Of a stretch of DNA of 64,000 bases, positions 45,182 to 53,563 are shown one piece after another. Each line of letters opens with the position of its first letter. Positions within the stretch are counted from its first letter, which is position 1. The notes under the pieces were generated by a model that did not search any database, was not told where the DNA came from, and was given only the letters and a program-made list of their open reading frames with translations. The stretch is from assembly GCF_033096465.1 (NCBI RefSeq), contig NZ_AP028156.1, positions 2,188,501-2,252,500 on the forward strand, written 5' to 3'. The position numbers and the translations under genes are program-made. The stretch is from Blautia luti (GTDB lineage: Bacteria > Bacillota > Clostridia > Lachnospirales > Lachnospiraceae).

Positions 45182-45220
45182 GACCCTGGAACTTCAGATT
45201 TCTCCCAAGTTCCAAGGTCC
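45182..45220 (-). terminator. Terminator of ppdK
   Basis: GGACCTTGGAACTT stem with complement AAGTTCCAGGGTC, then TTTTTGA on the minus strand. A small hairpin CATGCTTTCGCATG stands just before it. Confidence 0.9.
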
Positions 45221-45274
45221 ATTTTACGTTTGGACACTAATCATGCTTTCGCATGAATCTATATTTTATGTTAA

Positions 45275-47905
45275 TTATGCATTCTTCTCAGCGATAGCTG
45301 CCTGTGCTGCTGCAAGACGAGCGATCGGTACACGGAATGGTGAGCAGGATACATAGTTAAGACCGATCTTGTGGCAGAATTCTACAGAAGACGGATCTCC
45401 ACCATGCTCGCCGCAGATACCTACGTGAAGGTTCGGGTTAACCGGTTTGCCGAGTTCGATAGCCATCTTCATCAGCTTGCCAACGCCAACCTGATCCAGT
45501 TTTGCAAATGGATCGTTCTCGAAGATCTTAGCGTCATAGTATGCGTTGAGGAATTTACCTGCATCATCACGGGAGAAGCCGTATGTCATCTGAGTAAGGT
45601 CGTTTGTACCGAAGCAGAAGAAGTCTGCTTCTTTAGCGATCTCATCAGCTGTAAGAGCTGCTCTCGGGATCTCGATCATTGTACCAACTTCATACTGAAG
45701 GTCAGAACCAGCGGCTTTGATCTCAGCATCAGCTGTCTCAACTACGAATTTCTTAACATATTTAAGCTCTTTTACATCGCCAACAAGTGGGATCATGATT
45801 TCCGGTTTGATTGTCCAGTCCGGATGAGCTTTCTTAACTTCGATTGCTGCGCGGATAACTGCTGTTGTCTGCATCTTAGCGATTTCAGGATAAGTAACAG
45901 CAAGACGGCATCCACGATGTCCCATCATCGGGTTGAACTCATGAAGAGAAGCGATGATAGTCTTAATCTGCTCTACAGTTTTGCCCTGAGCATCTGCAAG
46001 TTTCTTGATGTCAGCTTCATCTGTAGGAACGAACTCATGAAGAGGCGGATCCAGGAAACGGATAGTAACAGGGTTACCTTCCAGAGCTTCAAAGAGACCT
46101 TTGAAGTCATCCTGCTGATATGGAAGAACTTTTTCAAGTGCTTTCTCTCTCTCTTCTGCTGTTTCGGAGCAGATCATTTCACGGAATGCATCGATACGTC
46201 CCTCACCGAAGAACATATGCTCTGTACGGCAAAGACCGATACCTTCTGCACCAAGCTCTACAGCTTTCTTAGCATCTGCAGGAGTATCTGCGTTTGTACG
46301 AACTTTCATTGTTCTGTACTTGTCAGCCCATGCCATGATGCGTCCGAACTCACCAGCGATTGTAGCGTCTACAGTCGGGATGATTCCGTCGTAGATGTTA
46401 CCAGTTGTACCATCGATGGAGATGAAGTCTCCTTCATGGAACTCTTTACCAGCAAGTGTAAATTTCTTGTTTTCTTCGTCCATAGCGATATCACCGCATC
46501 CGGATACACAGCACTCACCCATACCACGGGCAACAACTGCTGCGTGAGATGTCATACCACCACGAACTGTCAGGATACCCTGAGCAGATTTCATACCTGT
46601 GATGTCTTCTGGAGATGTCTCAAGACGTACAAGTACGACTTTCTCTCCTCTTTCAGCCCATTCAACAGCGTCATCAGCTGTGAATACGATCTTACCGCAA
46701 GCAGCTCCAGGAGAAGCGCCAAGGCCTTTGCCCATTGGTGTAGCAGCCTTAAGAGCAGCAGCATCAAACTGTGGGTGAAGAAGAGTATCAAGGTTACGTG
46801 GGTCGATCATAGCTACAGCTTCTTCTTCTGTTCTCATTCCCTCATCAACAAGGTCACAAGCGATCTTTAAAGCAGCCTGAGCTGTTCTCTTACCATTACG
46901 TGTCTGAAGCATATACAGCTTACCATGCTCTACAGTAAACTCCATATCCTGCATATCTCTGTAGTGTTTCTCAAGTGTTTCGCAAACCTGTTTGAACTGT
47001 ACGAATGCTTCCGGGAATTTCTGTTCCATTTCAGAGATGTGCATAGGTGTACGAACACCGGCAACAACGTCTTCACCCTGAGCATTTGTAAGGAATTCAC
47101 CAAACAGACCGTTAGCTCCTGTAGCAGGGTCACGTGTGAAGGCAACACCTGTACCACAGTCATCACCCATGTTACCAAATGCCATCATCTGTACGTTAAC
47201 TGCAGTACCCCAGGAATATGGGATATCGTTGTCACGACGATATACATTTGCACGTGGGTTGTCCCATGAACGGAATACGGCTTTGATAGCACCCATTAAC
47301 TGTTCCTTAGGATCAGTTGGGAAATCAGCACCGATTTTTGCTTTATATTCAGCTTTGAACTGTTCAGCTAATTCATGAAGGTCTTCTGCAGTAAGTTCAA
47401 CATCCTGCTTAACACCTCTTTTAGCTTTCATCTCATCGATAAGTTCTTCGAAATATTTCTTTCCGACTTCCATAACTACATCAGAGTACATCTGGATGAA
47501 TCTTCTGTAGCAGTCCCATGCCCAACGAGCATTGCCGGATTTTTCAGCAAGTACGTTAACAACGTCTTCATTTAAACCAAGGTTCAGGATAGTATCCATC
47601 ATACCTGGCATAGAAGCTCTCGCACCAGAACGAACGGAAACAAGCAGAGGATTTTCTTTGTCACCGAATTTCTTTCCGGTAACTCCTTCCATTTTGGTGA
47701 TTGCTTCCATGATCTGAGCCATGATCTCATCATTGATCTGTCTTCCGTCTTCATAGTACTGAGTACAAGCTTCAGTTGTGATTGTGAAGCCCTGAGGTAC
47801 AGGAAGACCAAGGTTTGTCATTTCAGCAAGGTTGGCACCTTTACCACCCAGAAGGTTTCTCATATTAGCGTTACCTTCTGTAAACATGTAAACCCATTTT
47901 GCCAT
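45275..47905 (-). CDS. ppdK: Pyruvate, phosphate dikinase
   Basis: 876 residues, full length. Interconverts PEP + AMP + PPi and pyruvate + ATP + Pi. An N-terminal ATP-grasp domain starts GGKGANLAEM, the phosphohistidine domain has GGMTSHAAVVARGMG (catalytic His about 453), and the PEP-binding TIM barrel has GTNDLTQMTYGFSRDD and the catalytic Cys in VGICGEHGGDP. It has its own promoter and terminator. In these anaerobes it often works toward ATP formation with PPi from biosynthesis. Confidence 0.98.
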   Translation of the reverse strand: MAKWVYMFTEGNANMRNLLGGKGANLAEMTNLGLPVPQGFTITTEACTQYYEDGRQINDEIMAQIMEAITKMEGVTGKKFGDKENPLLVSVRSGARASMPGMMDTILNLGLNEDVVNVLAEKSGNARWAWDCYRRFIQMYSDVVMEVGKKYFEELIDEMKAKRGVKQDVELTAEDLHELAEQFKAEYKAKIGADFPTDPKEQLMGAIKAVFRSWDNPRANVYRRDNDIPYSWGTAVNVQMMAFGNMGDDCGTGVAFTRDPATGANGLFGEFLTNAQGEDVVAGVRTPMHISEMEQKFPEAFVQFKQVCETLEKHYRDMQDMEFTVEHGKLYMLQTRNGKRTAQAALKIACDLVDEGMRTEEEAVAMIDPRNLDTLLHPQFDAAALKAATPMGKGLGASPGAACGKIVFTADDAVEWAERGEKVVLVRLETSPEDITGMKSAQGILTVRGGMTSHAAVVARGMGECCVSGCGDIAMDEENKKFTLAGKEFHEGDFISIDGTTGNIYDGIIPTVDATIAGEFGRIMAWADKYRTMKVRTNADTPADAKKAVELGAEGIGLCRTEHMFFGEGRIDAFREMICSETAEEREKALEKVLPYQQDDFKGLFEALEGNPVTIRFLDPPLHEFVPTDEADIKKLADAQGKTVEQIKTIIASLHEFNPMMGHRGCRLAVTYPEIAKMQTTAVIRAAIEVKKAHPDWTIKPEIMIPLVGDVKELKYVKKFVVETADAEIKAAGSDLQYEVGTMIEIPRAALTADEIAKEADFFCFGTNDLTQMTYGFSRDDAGKFLNAYYDAKIFENDPFAKLDQVGVGKLMKMAIELGKPVNPNLHVGICGEHGGDPSSVEFCHKIGLNYVSCSPFRVPIARLAAAQAAIAEKNA

Positions 47906-47983
47906 TTTACATTTTCCTCCTAATTATTGTTCTTTCACACATAAGTAAATATTATAAAATATGTTTCTTATACGCACATAGTT

Positions 47984-48012
47984 ATTTTATAGAGTTTGTG
48001 TCGTTTCGTCAA
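47984..48012 (-). promoter_or_regulatory. Promoter of ppdK
   Basis: Minus-strand TTGACG (48007-48012), 17 nt spacer, TAAAAT (47984-47989). Confidence 0.7.
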
Positions 48013-48194
48013 GGTTATTCTGCTAAATTCAGCTAATTTTTTTATACATTCTGCATAATATGATTTATTTTATGATTCCTGTTATTGTTGAGGTTTTTAC
48101 TGTCCTTTATTTCGGTCTCTTTTTTATTTAAAAAATTTACATAAACGCCAGAAAGAAATCCGGGCATAACGATTCTTTATAAGTCTATTGCAGC

Positions 48195-48242
48195 AAAAAA
48201 CAGACAGTAAAACTGGATTTTCCACCGATTTTCCTGTCTGTT
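48195..48242 (-). terminator. Terminator of the phosphofructokinase gene
   Basis: AACAGACAG paired with CTGTCTGTT around a 26 nt loop, then a T-run on the minus strand. The gap 48013-48194 is AT-rich and holds nothing I can name. Confidence 0.75.
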
Positions 48243-48269
48243 GTAATCTTCTGCTTTTATTTCAGTTTA

Positions 48270-49526
48270 TTATTTCTTTCTGCCCTTTTTCAGATTCAGT
48301 ACCAGATGTCTCGGCATACCATTCACCATGATAGGCTGATAATCACCCTGGATCAGAGGTTTGATGTAATCTACAAAGTCTTTGGTTACATTTGTAGCGT
48401 CTTTGTTCATCCAGTCTCTCGGTACTAATTTCTCTTCGTTTGCGATTCTGTGCACATCATAGATACCTGTAGCTGCCATATACGGGTCATCAGAAACACG
48501 GTCGATAACAACCATTTTACCTGTGTCCCCTTCATCTGCTGCCTTAACTGCAGCACCTCCTACCATAAATGCTTCGTCGATATCCACTCTGGATGCCATG
48601 TGGGAAGCACTTCTCTGTAAGGTGGAAAGCTCCACTGCTCTTGTCTTGCATCCGCACTCTGCTGCCAGGAAATTTGCCAGGTATGTAGCTGTTCCCTGAA
48701 GCTGTTTGTGTCCAAATGCATCTACATAGTCTCCTACATTTCCAAGTTCACATACGTATCTGCCGTCTGCAAGCTTGATTCCCTCAGAAACAGCGATAAC
48801 AATAGAGGATTTTTTCTTAAGAAGGTCTTTTACTTTTGCAAGGAATTTCTCAACATCAAAAGGTACTTCAGGAAGGTAGATCAGATCCGGTCCGTCGCAG
48901 TCTTCGGATTTCGCAAGAGCTGTGGCGCCTGTAAGCCATCCGGCATTACGTCCCATGATTTCCATAATGGTGATCATGTTTTTCTTATAAGTCAAACCCT
49001 GTGCATCGCGGATCACTTCTTTTGTGGAAGTACCGATATATTTCGCTGCACTCCCGAATCCAGGTGTATGGTCTGTCAGTGCCAGGTCATTGTCTATGGT
49101 TTTCGGAACGCCGAGGAACTTCTGGGTCTGTCCTGTAAGGATCGCATAATCAGACAGTTTCTTGATAGTATCCATGGAATCATTTCCGCCGATATAAATG
49201 AATGCATCAATGTCCAGCTTATTCAGGATTTCGAAAATCTTTTCATAAATTGCTTTATCTTCATGAATCTCAGGAAGTTTGTAACGGCAGGAACCTAAGA
49301 ACGCAGATGGTGTTCTCTTCAGTAATTCGATATCCAGTTCTGAATGGATCTGTGTTGATAAGTCAATATACTGTTCATCCAGAAGCCCCTGAATTCCATG
49401 AAGCATTCCATATACTTTATCAAATCCACGTTCAATGGCATTCTTGTAAACGCCTGCAAGACTGGAATTAATTACAGCAGTAGGTCCTCCTGATTGTCCA
49501 ACAATAATATTTCTTTTTTTCGCCAT
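48270..49526 (-). CDS. 6-phosphofructokinase, PPi-dependent type
   Basis: 418 residues. It phosphorylates fructose 6-phosphate. GQSGGPTAVINSS opens the fold, GGNDSMDT is the donor loop, and PKTIDNDL has Lys in the position that is Gly in ATP-dependent enzymes, the classical sign of pyrophosphate use. MEIMGRNAGW and the longer length also fit PPi-type enzymes (clade with about 400-420 residues). GGND instead of GGDD is a small deviation. It has its own consensus promoter. Together with ppdK next door this suggests PPi-linked glycolysis. Confidence 0.92.
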   Translation of the reverse strand: MAKKRNIIVGQSGGPTAVINSSLAGVYKNAIERGFDKVYGMLHGIQGLLDEQYIDLSTQIHSELDIELLKRTPSAFLGSCRYKLPEIHEDKAIYEKIFEILNKLDIDAFIYIGGNDSMDTIKKLSDYAILTGQTQKFLGVPKTIDNDLALTDHTPGFGSAAKYIGTSTKEVIRDAQGLTYKKNMITIMEIMGRNAGWLTGATALAKSEDCDGPDLIYLPEVPFDVEKFLAKVKDLLKKKSSIVIAVSEGIKLADGRYVCELGNVGDYVDAFGHKQLQGTATYLANFLAAECGCKTRAVELSTLQRSASHMASRVDIDEAFMVGGAAVKAADEGDTGKMVVIDRVSDDPYMAATGIYDVHRIANEEKLVPRDWMNKDATNVTKDFVDYIKPLIQGDYQPIMVNGMPRHLVLNLKKGRKK

Positions 49527-49594
49527 AACAATGACCTCCTTGTTTTCATGTCTTCGTTGTCATGTCTTTTTTGTTATAAGACTTGTTTAGGTGA

Positions 49595-49623
49595 ATTGTA
49601 ACAAAATTATTGTTGTTAGTCAA
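49595..49623 (-). promoter_or_regulatory. Promoter of the phosphofructokinase gene
   Basis: Minus-strand TTGACT (49618-49623), 17 nt spacer, TACAAT (49595-49600). Confidence 0.75.
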
Positions 49624-49753
49624 TGTTTTTTGTTGTTATTATACATATTGTTTTTATTAAACATTATAATATTTTTACATTTTTCGATTTTATAGCAGCG
49701 ATTTTTATTATTTTTTGTATATTATATTCATTTTAACAAAAAACAAGTTAAAA

Positions 49754-49788
49754 AGACACTGATATGGAAATTTCCTATACCTGTGTCT
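49754..49788 (-). terminator. Terminator of the short secreted peptide gene
   Basis: Stem AGACAC..TATGGAAA with its imperfect complement, followed on the minus strand by TTTTTAACTT, about 100 nt after the peptide stop codon. Confidence 0.7.
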
Positions 49789-49887
49789 CTATACCCTATA
49801 TGTTTTATCAACATATCAAATCATACGCTTCACTATTGGGTTAAATCCGTCAGATCCAAATGAATTCTTGTTTCTTGTAAAACTGCC

Positions 49888-50037
49888 TTAATTAGCTGAG
49901 TCATCTGTGGAAGCATCTGTTGTATCTGCTGCCTCAGTTGTTATTTTTGTTGTTGAATCTGTTGCTGCAAAAGCAACGTTCATAGAAGTAAATGTCAAAG
50001 CTAAACCTAATGCTACTGCTAAATATTTACGTTTCAT
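49888..50037 (-). CDS. 49-residue secreted Thr/Asp-rich peptide
   Basis: The frame starts MKRKYLAVALGLALTFTS and has a textbook signal peptide ending NVAFA-ATD, then a 24-residue acidic tail made of Thr, Ser, Asp, Ala (TTKITTEAADTTDASTDDSAN). AAAAGGA stands about ten bases before the ATG, and a terminator follows. The gene is complete from start to stop. It might be a true small exported peptide, or the surviving start of a larger surface protein. No homologue recognised. Confidence 0.6.
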   Translation of the reverse strand: MKRKYLAVALGLALTFTSMNVAFAATDSTTKITTEAADTTDASTDDSAN

Positions 50038-50222
50038 AATCTCAAGTCCTTTTCTGTTTTTCGTTGATGGTTATGCAATAGTTTGAAATTGCGTTCAAAT
50101 TGTGACGATTTTCGTAAGAAATTGTGATTTTCCTTACACAAATTATTCCGCATTCAAAAGTGCACAATATTTATATGCAATACGTGTAAAAAGAAATCAC
50201 ACTAACCAAATGATAACTCTAT

Positions 50223-50251
50223 TTGTACTCATTCATACATTGTGTTATACT
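50223..50251 (+). promoter_or_regulatory. Promoter of the aldose epimerase gene
   Basis: TTGTAC (50223-50228), 17 nt spacer, TATACT (50246-50251). Confidence 0.7.
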
Positions 50252-50360
50252 TAAGAAAATCGCATCAGAAATTTAGAAATATTTTTTCTGACTTTTATCA
50301 GTGAATTGCTGTATTAAGATTTTAAGCAATTCAAATACTTATATCAGGGAGGATTCACCT

Positions 50361-51239
50361 ATGCTTCATACAATTGAAAACGACTATCTGAAAGTATCTG
50401 TAGATGATCACGGTGCTGAACTTTGCAGCATTTTTGATAAAATACATAACAGAGAAGTGATCTGGCAGGCAGACCCGGCTTACTGGAAACGTCATGCGCC
50501 GGTTCTTTTTCCTAATGTAGGCCGTCATTTCGAAGACCATTATCGTATTGATGGAACAGAATATCCGTCCAAACAGCATGGATTCGCCAGAGACAGCGAA
50601 TTTACCTGCGTAGACATGACTGCTGATTCTATCACACATAAACTGAAATCTTCTGATGCCACAAAAGAAAATTACCCTTATGATTTTGAACTGAAGATCA
50701 AACATGTTCTGGAGAAAAATCAGGTCAGTGTTTGCTGGGAAGTCGTAAACCACAGTGATGAAACTATGTACTTCACAATTGGCGGACATCCGGCATTTAA
50801 TGTTCCTGCCAACGGGAACAATGACAAAAAAGAAGATTATCTTCTGACATTCAACGGCGAAAAATCTCTCACTTATCTGCTTCTTGATCCTGCTTCCGGT
50901 ACTGCTCTTCCAGATCAGACAAAGACATTGGAACTTACAGACGGCACCTGTCACATTGATGCCCATATGTTCGACAATGATGCATTAATTTTTGATAACC
51001 AGATTGAAAAGGCCGGCATTGCTTTTCCTGACGGAACACCTTATCTGGAACTTACCTGCCACCGTTTTCCGAATTTCGGTATCTGGTCTGTTCCCGGTTC
51101 TTCATTTGTATGCCTGGAGCCATGGATGGGAAGATGTGACGACTGTGGATTCAAAAATGACCTTTCCGAAAAGTCAAATATCAATGCATTGAATACAGAT
51201 GAAATTTTTAATGCCTCCTATGAAATAAAAATTTACTAA
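50361..51239 (+). CDS. Aldose 1-epimerase family protein (LacX-like)
   Basis: 292 residues of the galactose-mutarotase superfamily. Features: HGAELCSIFD near the N-terminus, the YWKRHAPVLFPNVG strand, KQHGFARDSEF with a probable catalytic His, and TIGGHPAFNVP with the second His. It probably interconverts anomers of a sugar or sugar phosphate. ATG 50361 follows GGGAGG; an upstream extension is not supported. Single gene. Confidence 0.9.
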   Translation: MLHTIENDYLKVSVDDHGAELCSIFDKIHNREVIWQADPAYWKRHAPVLFPNVGRHFEDHYRIDGTEYPSKQHGFARDSEFTCVDMTADSITHKLKSSDATKENYPYDFELKIKHVLEKNQVSVCWEVVNHSDETMYFTIGGHPAFNVPANGNNDKKEDYLLTFNGEKSLTYLLLDPASGTALPDQTKTLELTDGTCHIDAHMFDNDALIFDNQIEKAGIAFPDGTPYLELTCHRFPNFGIWSVPGSSFVCLEPWMGRCDDCGFKNDLSEKSNINALNTDEIFNASYEIKIY

Positions 51240-51368
51240 TTTTTCCCATTTATCTCTGCATTGTGCTATAATGGCAAATAGCATTTGCAGACAAAAGAGA
51301 CAAATGCCTGTTATTGCTTTTCCTATAACTGAAGCGATAACAATTATATGAAACAGGAGGAAATTCCC

Positions 51369-52241
51369 ATGACAAAAGAAGAATTTCAGAAACTGACACA
51401 GGATATCGTAGTGCTTGACGGTGCTACCGGTTCCAATCTTATGGCAGCCGGAATGCCAAGAGGAACCTGTACAGAGGCATGGATCATGGAGAACAGGGAA
51501 GTTCTTCAGAATCTCCAGAAAGCTTATGTGGAAGCAGGAAGCCAGATCGTATATGCTCCTACTTTCGGCGGCAACCGTTACAGTCTCGGACTCCACGGCC
51601 TGCAGGACAAGCTTGCTGAAATGAACCATACACTGGTCAATATTTCCAGAGAAGCTGTCGGACATAAGGTTTACCTTGCCGGTGATATCACTACAACCGG
51701 AAAGATGATGGAACCTGCCGGAGACCTCACCTACGAGATGGCATACGAAGCATACTGTGAGCAGATCAAAGTTCTTGAGGATGCCGGTGTTGATCTGATC
51801 GCTGCGGAAACCATGATCAATATTGAAGAGACACTGGCTGCCATTGATGCAGCTGCATCTGTAAGTTCTCTTCCTGTAATGTGTACAATGACCGTAGAAG
51901 CTGACGGAAGCATTTTCAGCGGAGGAAATGCTGTAGAGGCTGCGATCACCCTTGAGGGTGCCGGTGCCTGCGCAGTTGGTATCAACTGTTCTGTAGGACC
52001 TGACCAGCTGGTATCCGTTGTCCGCAATATTAAAGAGAACGTATCTATTCCTGTCATTGCCAAACCTAACGCAGGTATGCCGACAATTGACGATCAGGGA
52101 AATGCCATTTACAGCATGAATGCACAGAGTTTCGCAGAACATATGAAAGTTCTGGTTGAGAACGGTGCATCTATCATCGGAGGATGCTGCGGCACAACTC
52201 CGGAATTTATCCGTAAAGTGAATAAGATTCTCGGAAGATAA
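51369..52241 (+). CDS. Homocysteine S-methyltransferase family protein
   Basis: 290 residues forming one barrel domain, like the N-terminal module of MetH or MmuM. It opens VVLDGATGSNL and has the zinc-binding Cys in GINCSVGP and the paired Cys in GGCCGTTPEFI. It transfers a methyl group to homocysteine or removes one from a methylated thiol or amine; the donor is not known. No corrinoid-binding domain is attached. ATG 51369 follows AGGAGG. Confidence 0.93.
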   Translation: MTKEEFQKLTQDIVVLDGATGSNLMAAGMPRGTCTEAWIMENREVLQNLQKAYVEAGSQIVYAPTFGGNRYSLGLHGLQDKLAEMNHTLVNISREAVGHKVYLAGDITTTGKMMEPAGDLTYEMAYEAYCEQIKVLEDAGVDLIAAETMINIEETLAAIDAAASVSSLPVMCTMTVEADGSIFSGGNAVEAAITLEGAGACAVGINCSVGPDQLVSVVRNIKENVSIPVIAKPNAGMPTIDDQGNAIYSMNAQSFAEHMKVLVENGASIIGGCCGTTPEFIRKVNKILGR

Positions 52242-52266
52242 TACTTAACTCAAATTATTTACCGCC

Positions 52267-52318
52267 AAAAAAGCACATGCTTTCAGAAGTGAGAATATCT
52301 TCTGTCATGTGCTTTTTT
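52267..52318. terminator. Bidirectional terminator
   Basis: AAAAAAGCACATG and CATGTGCTTTTTT arms around a 26 nt loop that folds again, between convergent genes. Confidence 0.85.
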
Positions 52319-52346
52319 ATTTATACTTTCTTTTGTTTCAGATTCT

Positions 52347-53480
52347 TCACTTTACCTTTATCGCTTTCTTTGGGCACATTTCCTGGCAGCAGAAACACCG
52401 GATGCATTTTCTGTAATCATAGACCGGCAGTTTTCCTTTACCTTTTCTGAAATCTACTGCTTTTCCCGGAACCGGGCAGCTCTGGACGCAGATACCACAG
52501 CGGACACATTTGTCAGCGTCTATATATGGCTTCTTCTGAAATACCTTTAATGCTCCTGCCATTCTTGTCCAGATATTCTTACGTACTTCGGTACGGTCTA
52601 CATGAAAATCAGGATTTCCGTACTTCTTTACTGCCTCTGCCATGGAAATCTTCCCATCTGGCGTCAGAAGCGCGATCTCCTCTTCTTTCCATGTACCAAG
52701 TCCCATTTTTTCGCCATGATAGTTCGTCGGAACCATTTCCGGTTTCAGGTAGACCAGGCGGCTGAATACACTGTCCAATGCAACCGGATCTGTGGACATC
52801 AGCAGCACATTCATCGGAACCGGATCTCCTGAGCCCGGTCCATTGCCTTCCATGGCTAAGATCCCGTCTATCACATACAGCTTTGGTGCCACACATTTAT
52901 TCAGGTCAATGAGCATTCTGGCAAAGCTGTCTGCACTTGGATACTGTGTGTGTCCTTTCGCCTTATGAAATCCATATATAAAACCATAGCTGTTCTTAAC
53001 TGCACCTGTAATTCTTTCCAGCGCATGAGTTTTCATCTTACTCAATGAAATTACACAGTCCTGTTCTAACAGTTCTTTTGGCAGGATGAATTCTTTTGCC
53101 TGGATTCCCTGCGGATAAACAGTCTTCACACCCTCAGAATAATCAATCGCGGGAATATGATATTTCTCCAAATACATATCCATTCCAGTTCCACGGATCA
53201 CCGCCTGTGTAGTTCCATGGCCACAGGAATCTGCCAGTACGATATGCTCATATCCATTTTCCCGAAGGATTCTTGCAAAAGCTCCCACTACAACCGGATG
53301 TGTGATCACTGCTTTCTCTACTTCTGCCTTTTTCAACAGATTCGGTTTGAGCAAAATCTTTGCATCTTTTGGGATCAGATTTTCCAGACCGCCCAGAAAA
53401 TCCAGGCCCTGTTTCAGCAACGTATAGATCTTTTCTTCATCATATTCTCTACAGGGAAGTAACACTACCTTACTCTTCAT
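52347..53480 (-). CDS. DUF362 protein with two C-terminal [4Fe-4S] clusters
   Basis: 377 residues. The DUF362 domain (about 1-290) has ILLKPNLLKKAEVEKAVITHP and SLSKMKTHALERITGAVKN. A ferredoxin domain (about 305-377) has CVRCGICVQSCPVPGKAVD and CIRCFCCQEMCP, two 4Fe-4S motifs. Cytoplasmic redox protein of unknown role. The start at 53480 lacks a strong ribosome binding site; 53489 is an alternative. Single gene after the enzyme I terminator. Confidence 0.9.
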   Translation of the reverse strand: MKSKVVLLPCREYDEEKIYTLLKQGLDFLGGLENLIPKDAKILLKPNLLKKAEVEKAVITHPVVVGAFARILRENGYEHIVLADSCGHGTTQAVIRGTGMDMYLEKYHIPAIDYSEGVKTVYPQGIQAKEFILPKELLEQDCVISLSKMKTHALERITGAVKNSYGFIYGFHKAKGHTQYPSADSFARMLIDLNKCVAPKLYVIDGILAMEGNGPGSGDPVPMNVLLMSTDPVALDSVFSRLVYLKPEMVPTNYHGEKMGLGTWKEEEIALLTPDGKISMAEAVKKYGNPDFHVDRTEVRKNIWTRMAGALKVFQKKPYIDADKCVRCGICVQSCPVPGKAVDFRKGKGKLPVYDYRKCIRCFCCQEMCPKKAIKVK

Positions 53481-53516
53481 AAAATTCAATACCCCATCAT
53501 TTTTTCATCATAAGTT

Positions 53517-53551
53517 AAAAAGCCACTCGTTTTCACACGATATGGCTTTTT
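53517..53551 (-). terminator. Terminator of the pot operon
   Basis: AAAAAGCCA and TGGCTTTTT with a 17 nt loop, 12 nt after the enzyme I homologue stop codon. Confidence 0.85.
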
Positions 53552-53563
53552 GCTGAAAAATTT

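Noticed and set aside
45371..46870. 499-codon open frame on the plus strand
   Set aside because: It is antisense to ppdK, is Cys/Ser/Phe-rich with no recognisable domain, and has no ribosome binding site. It is a codon-bias shadow.
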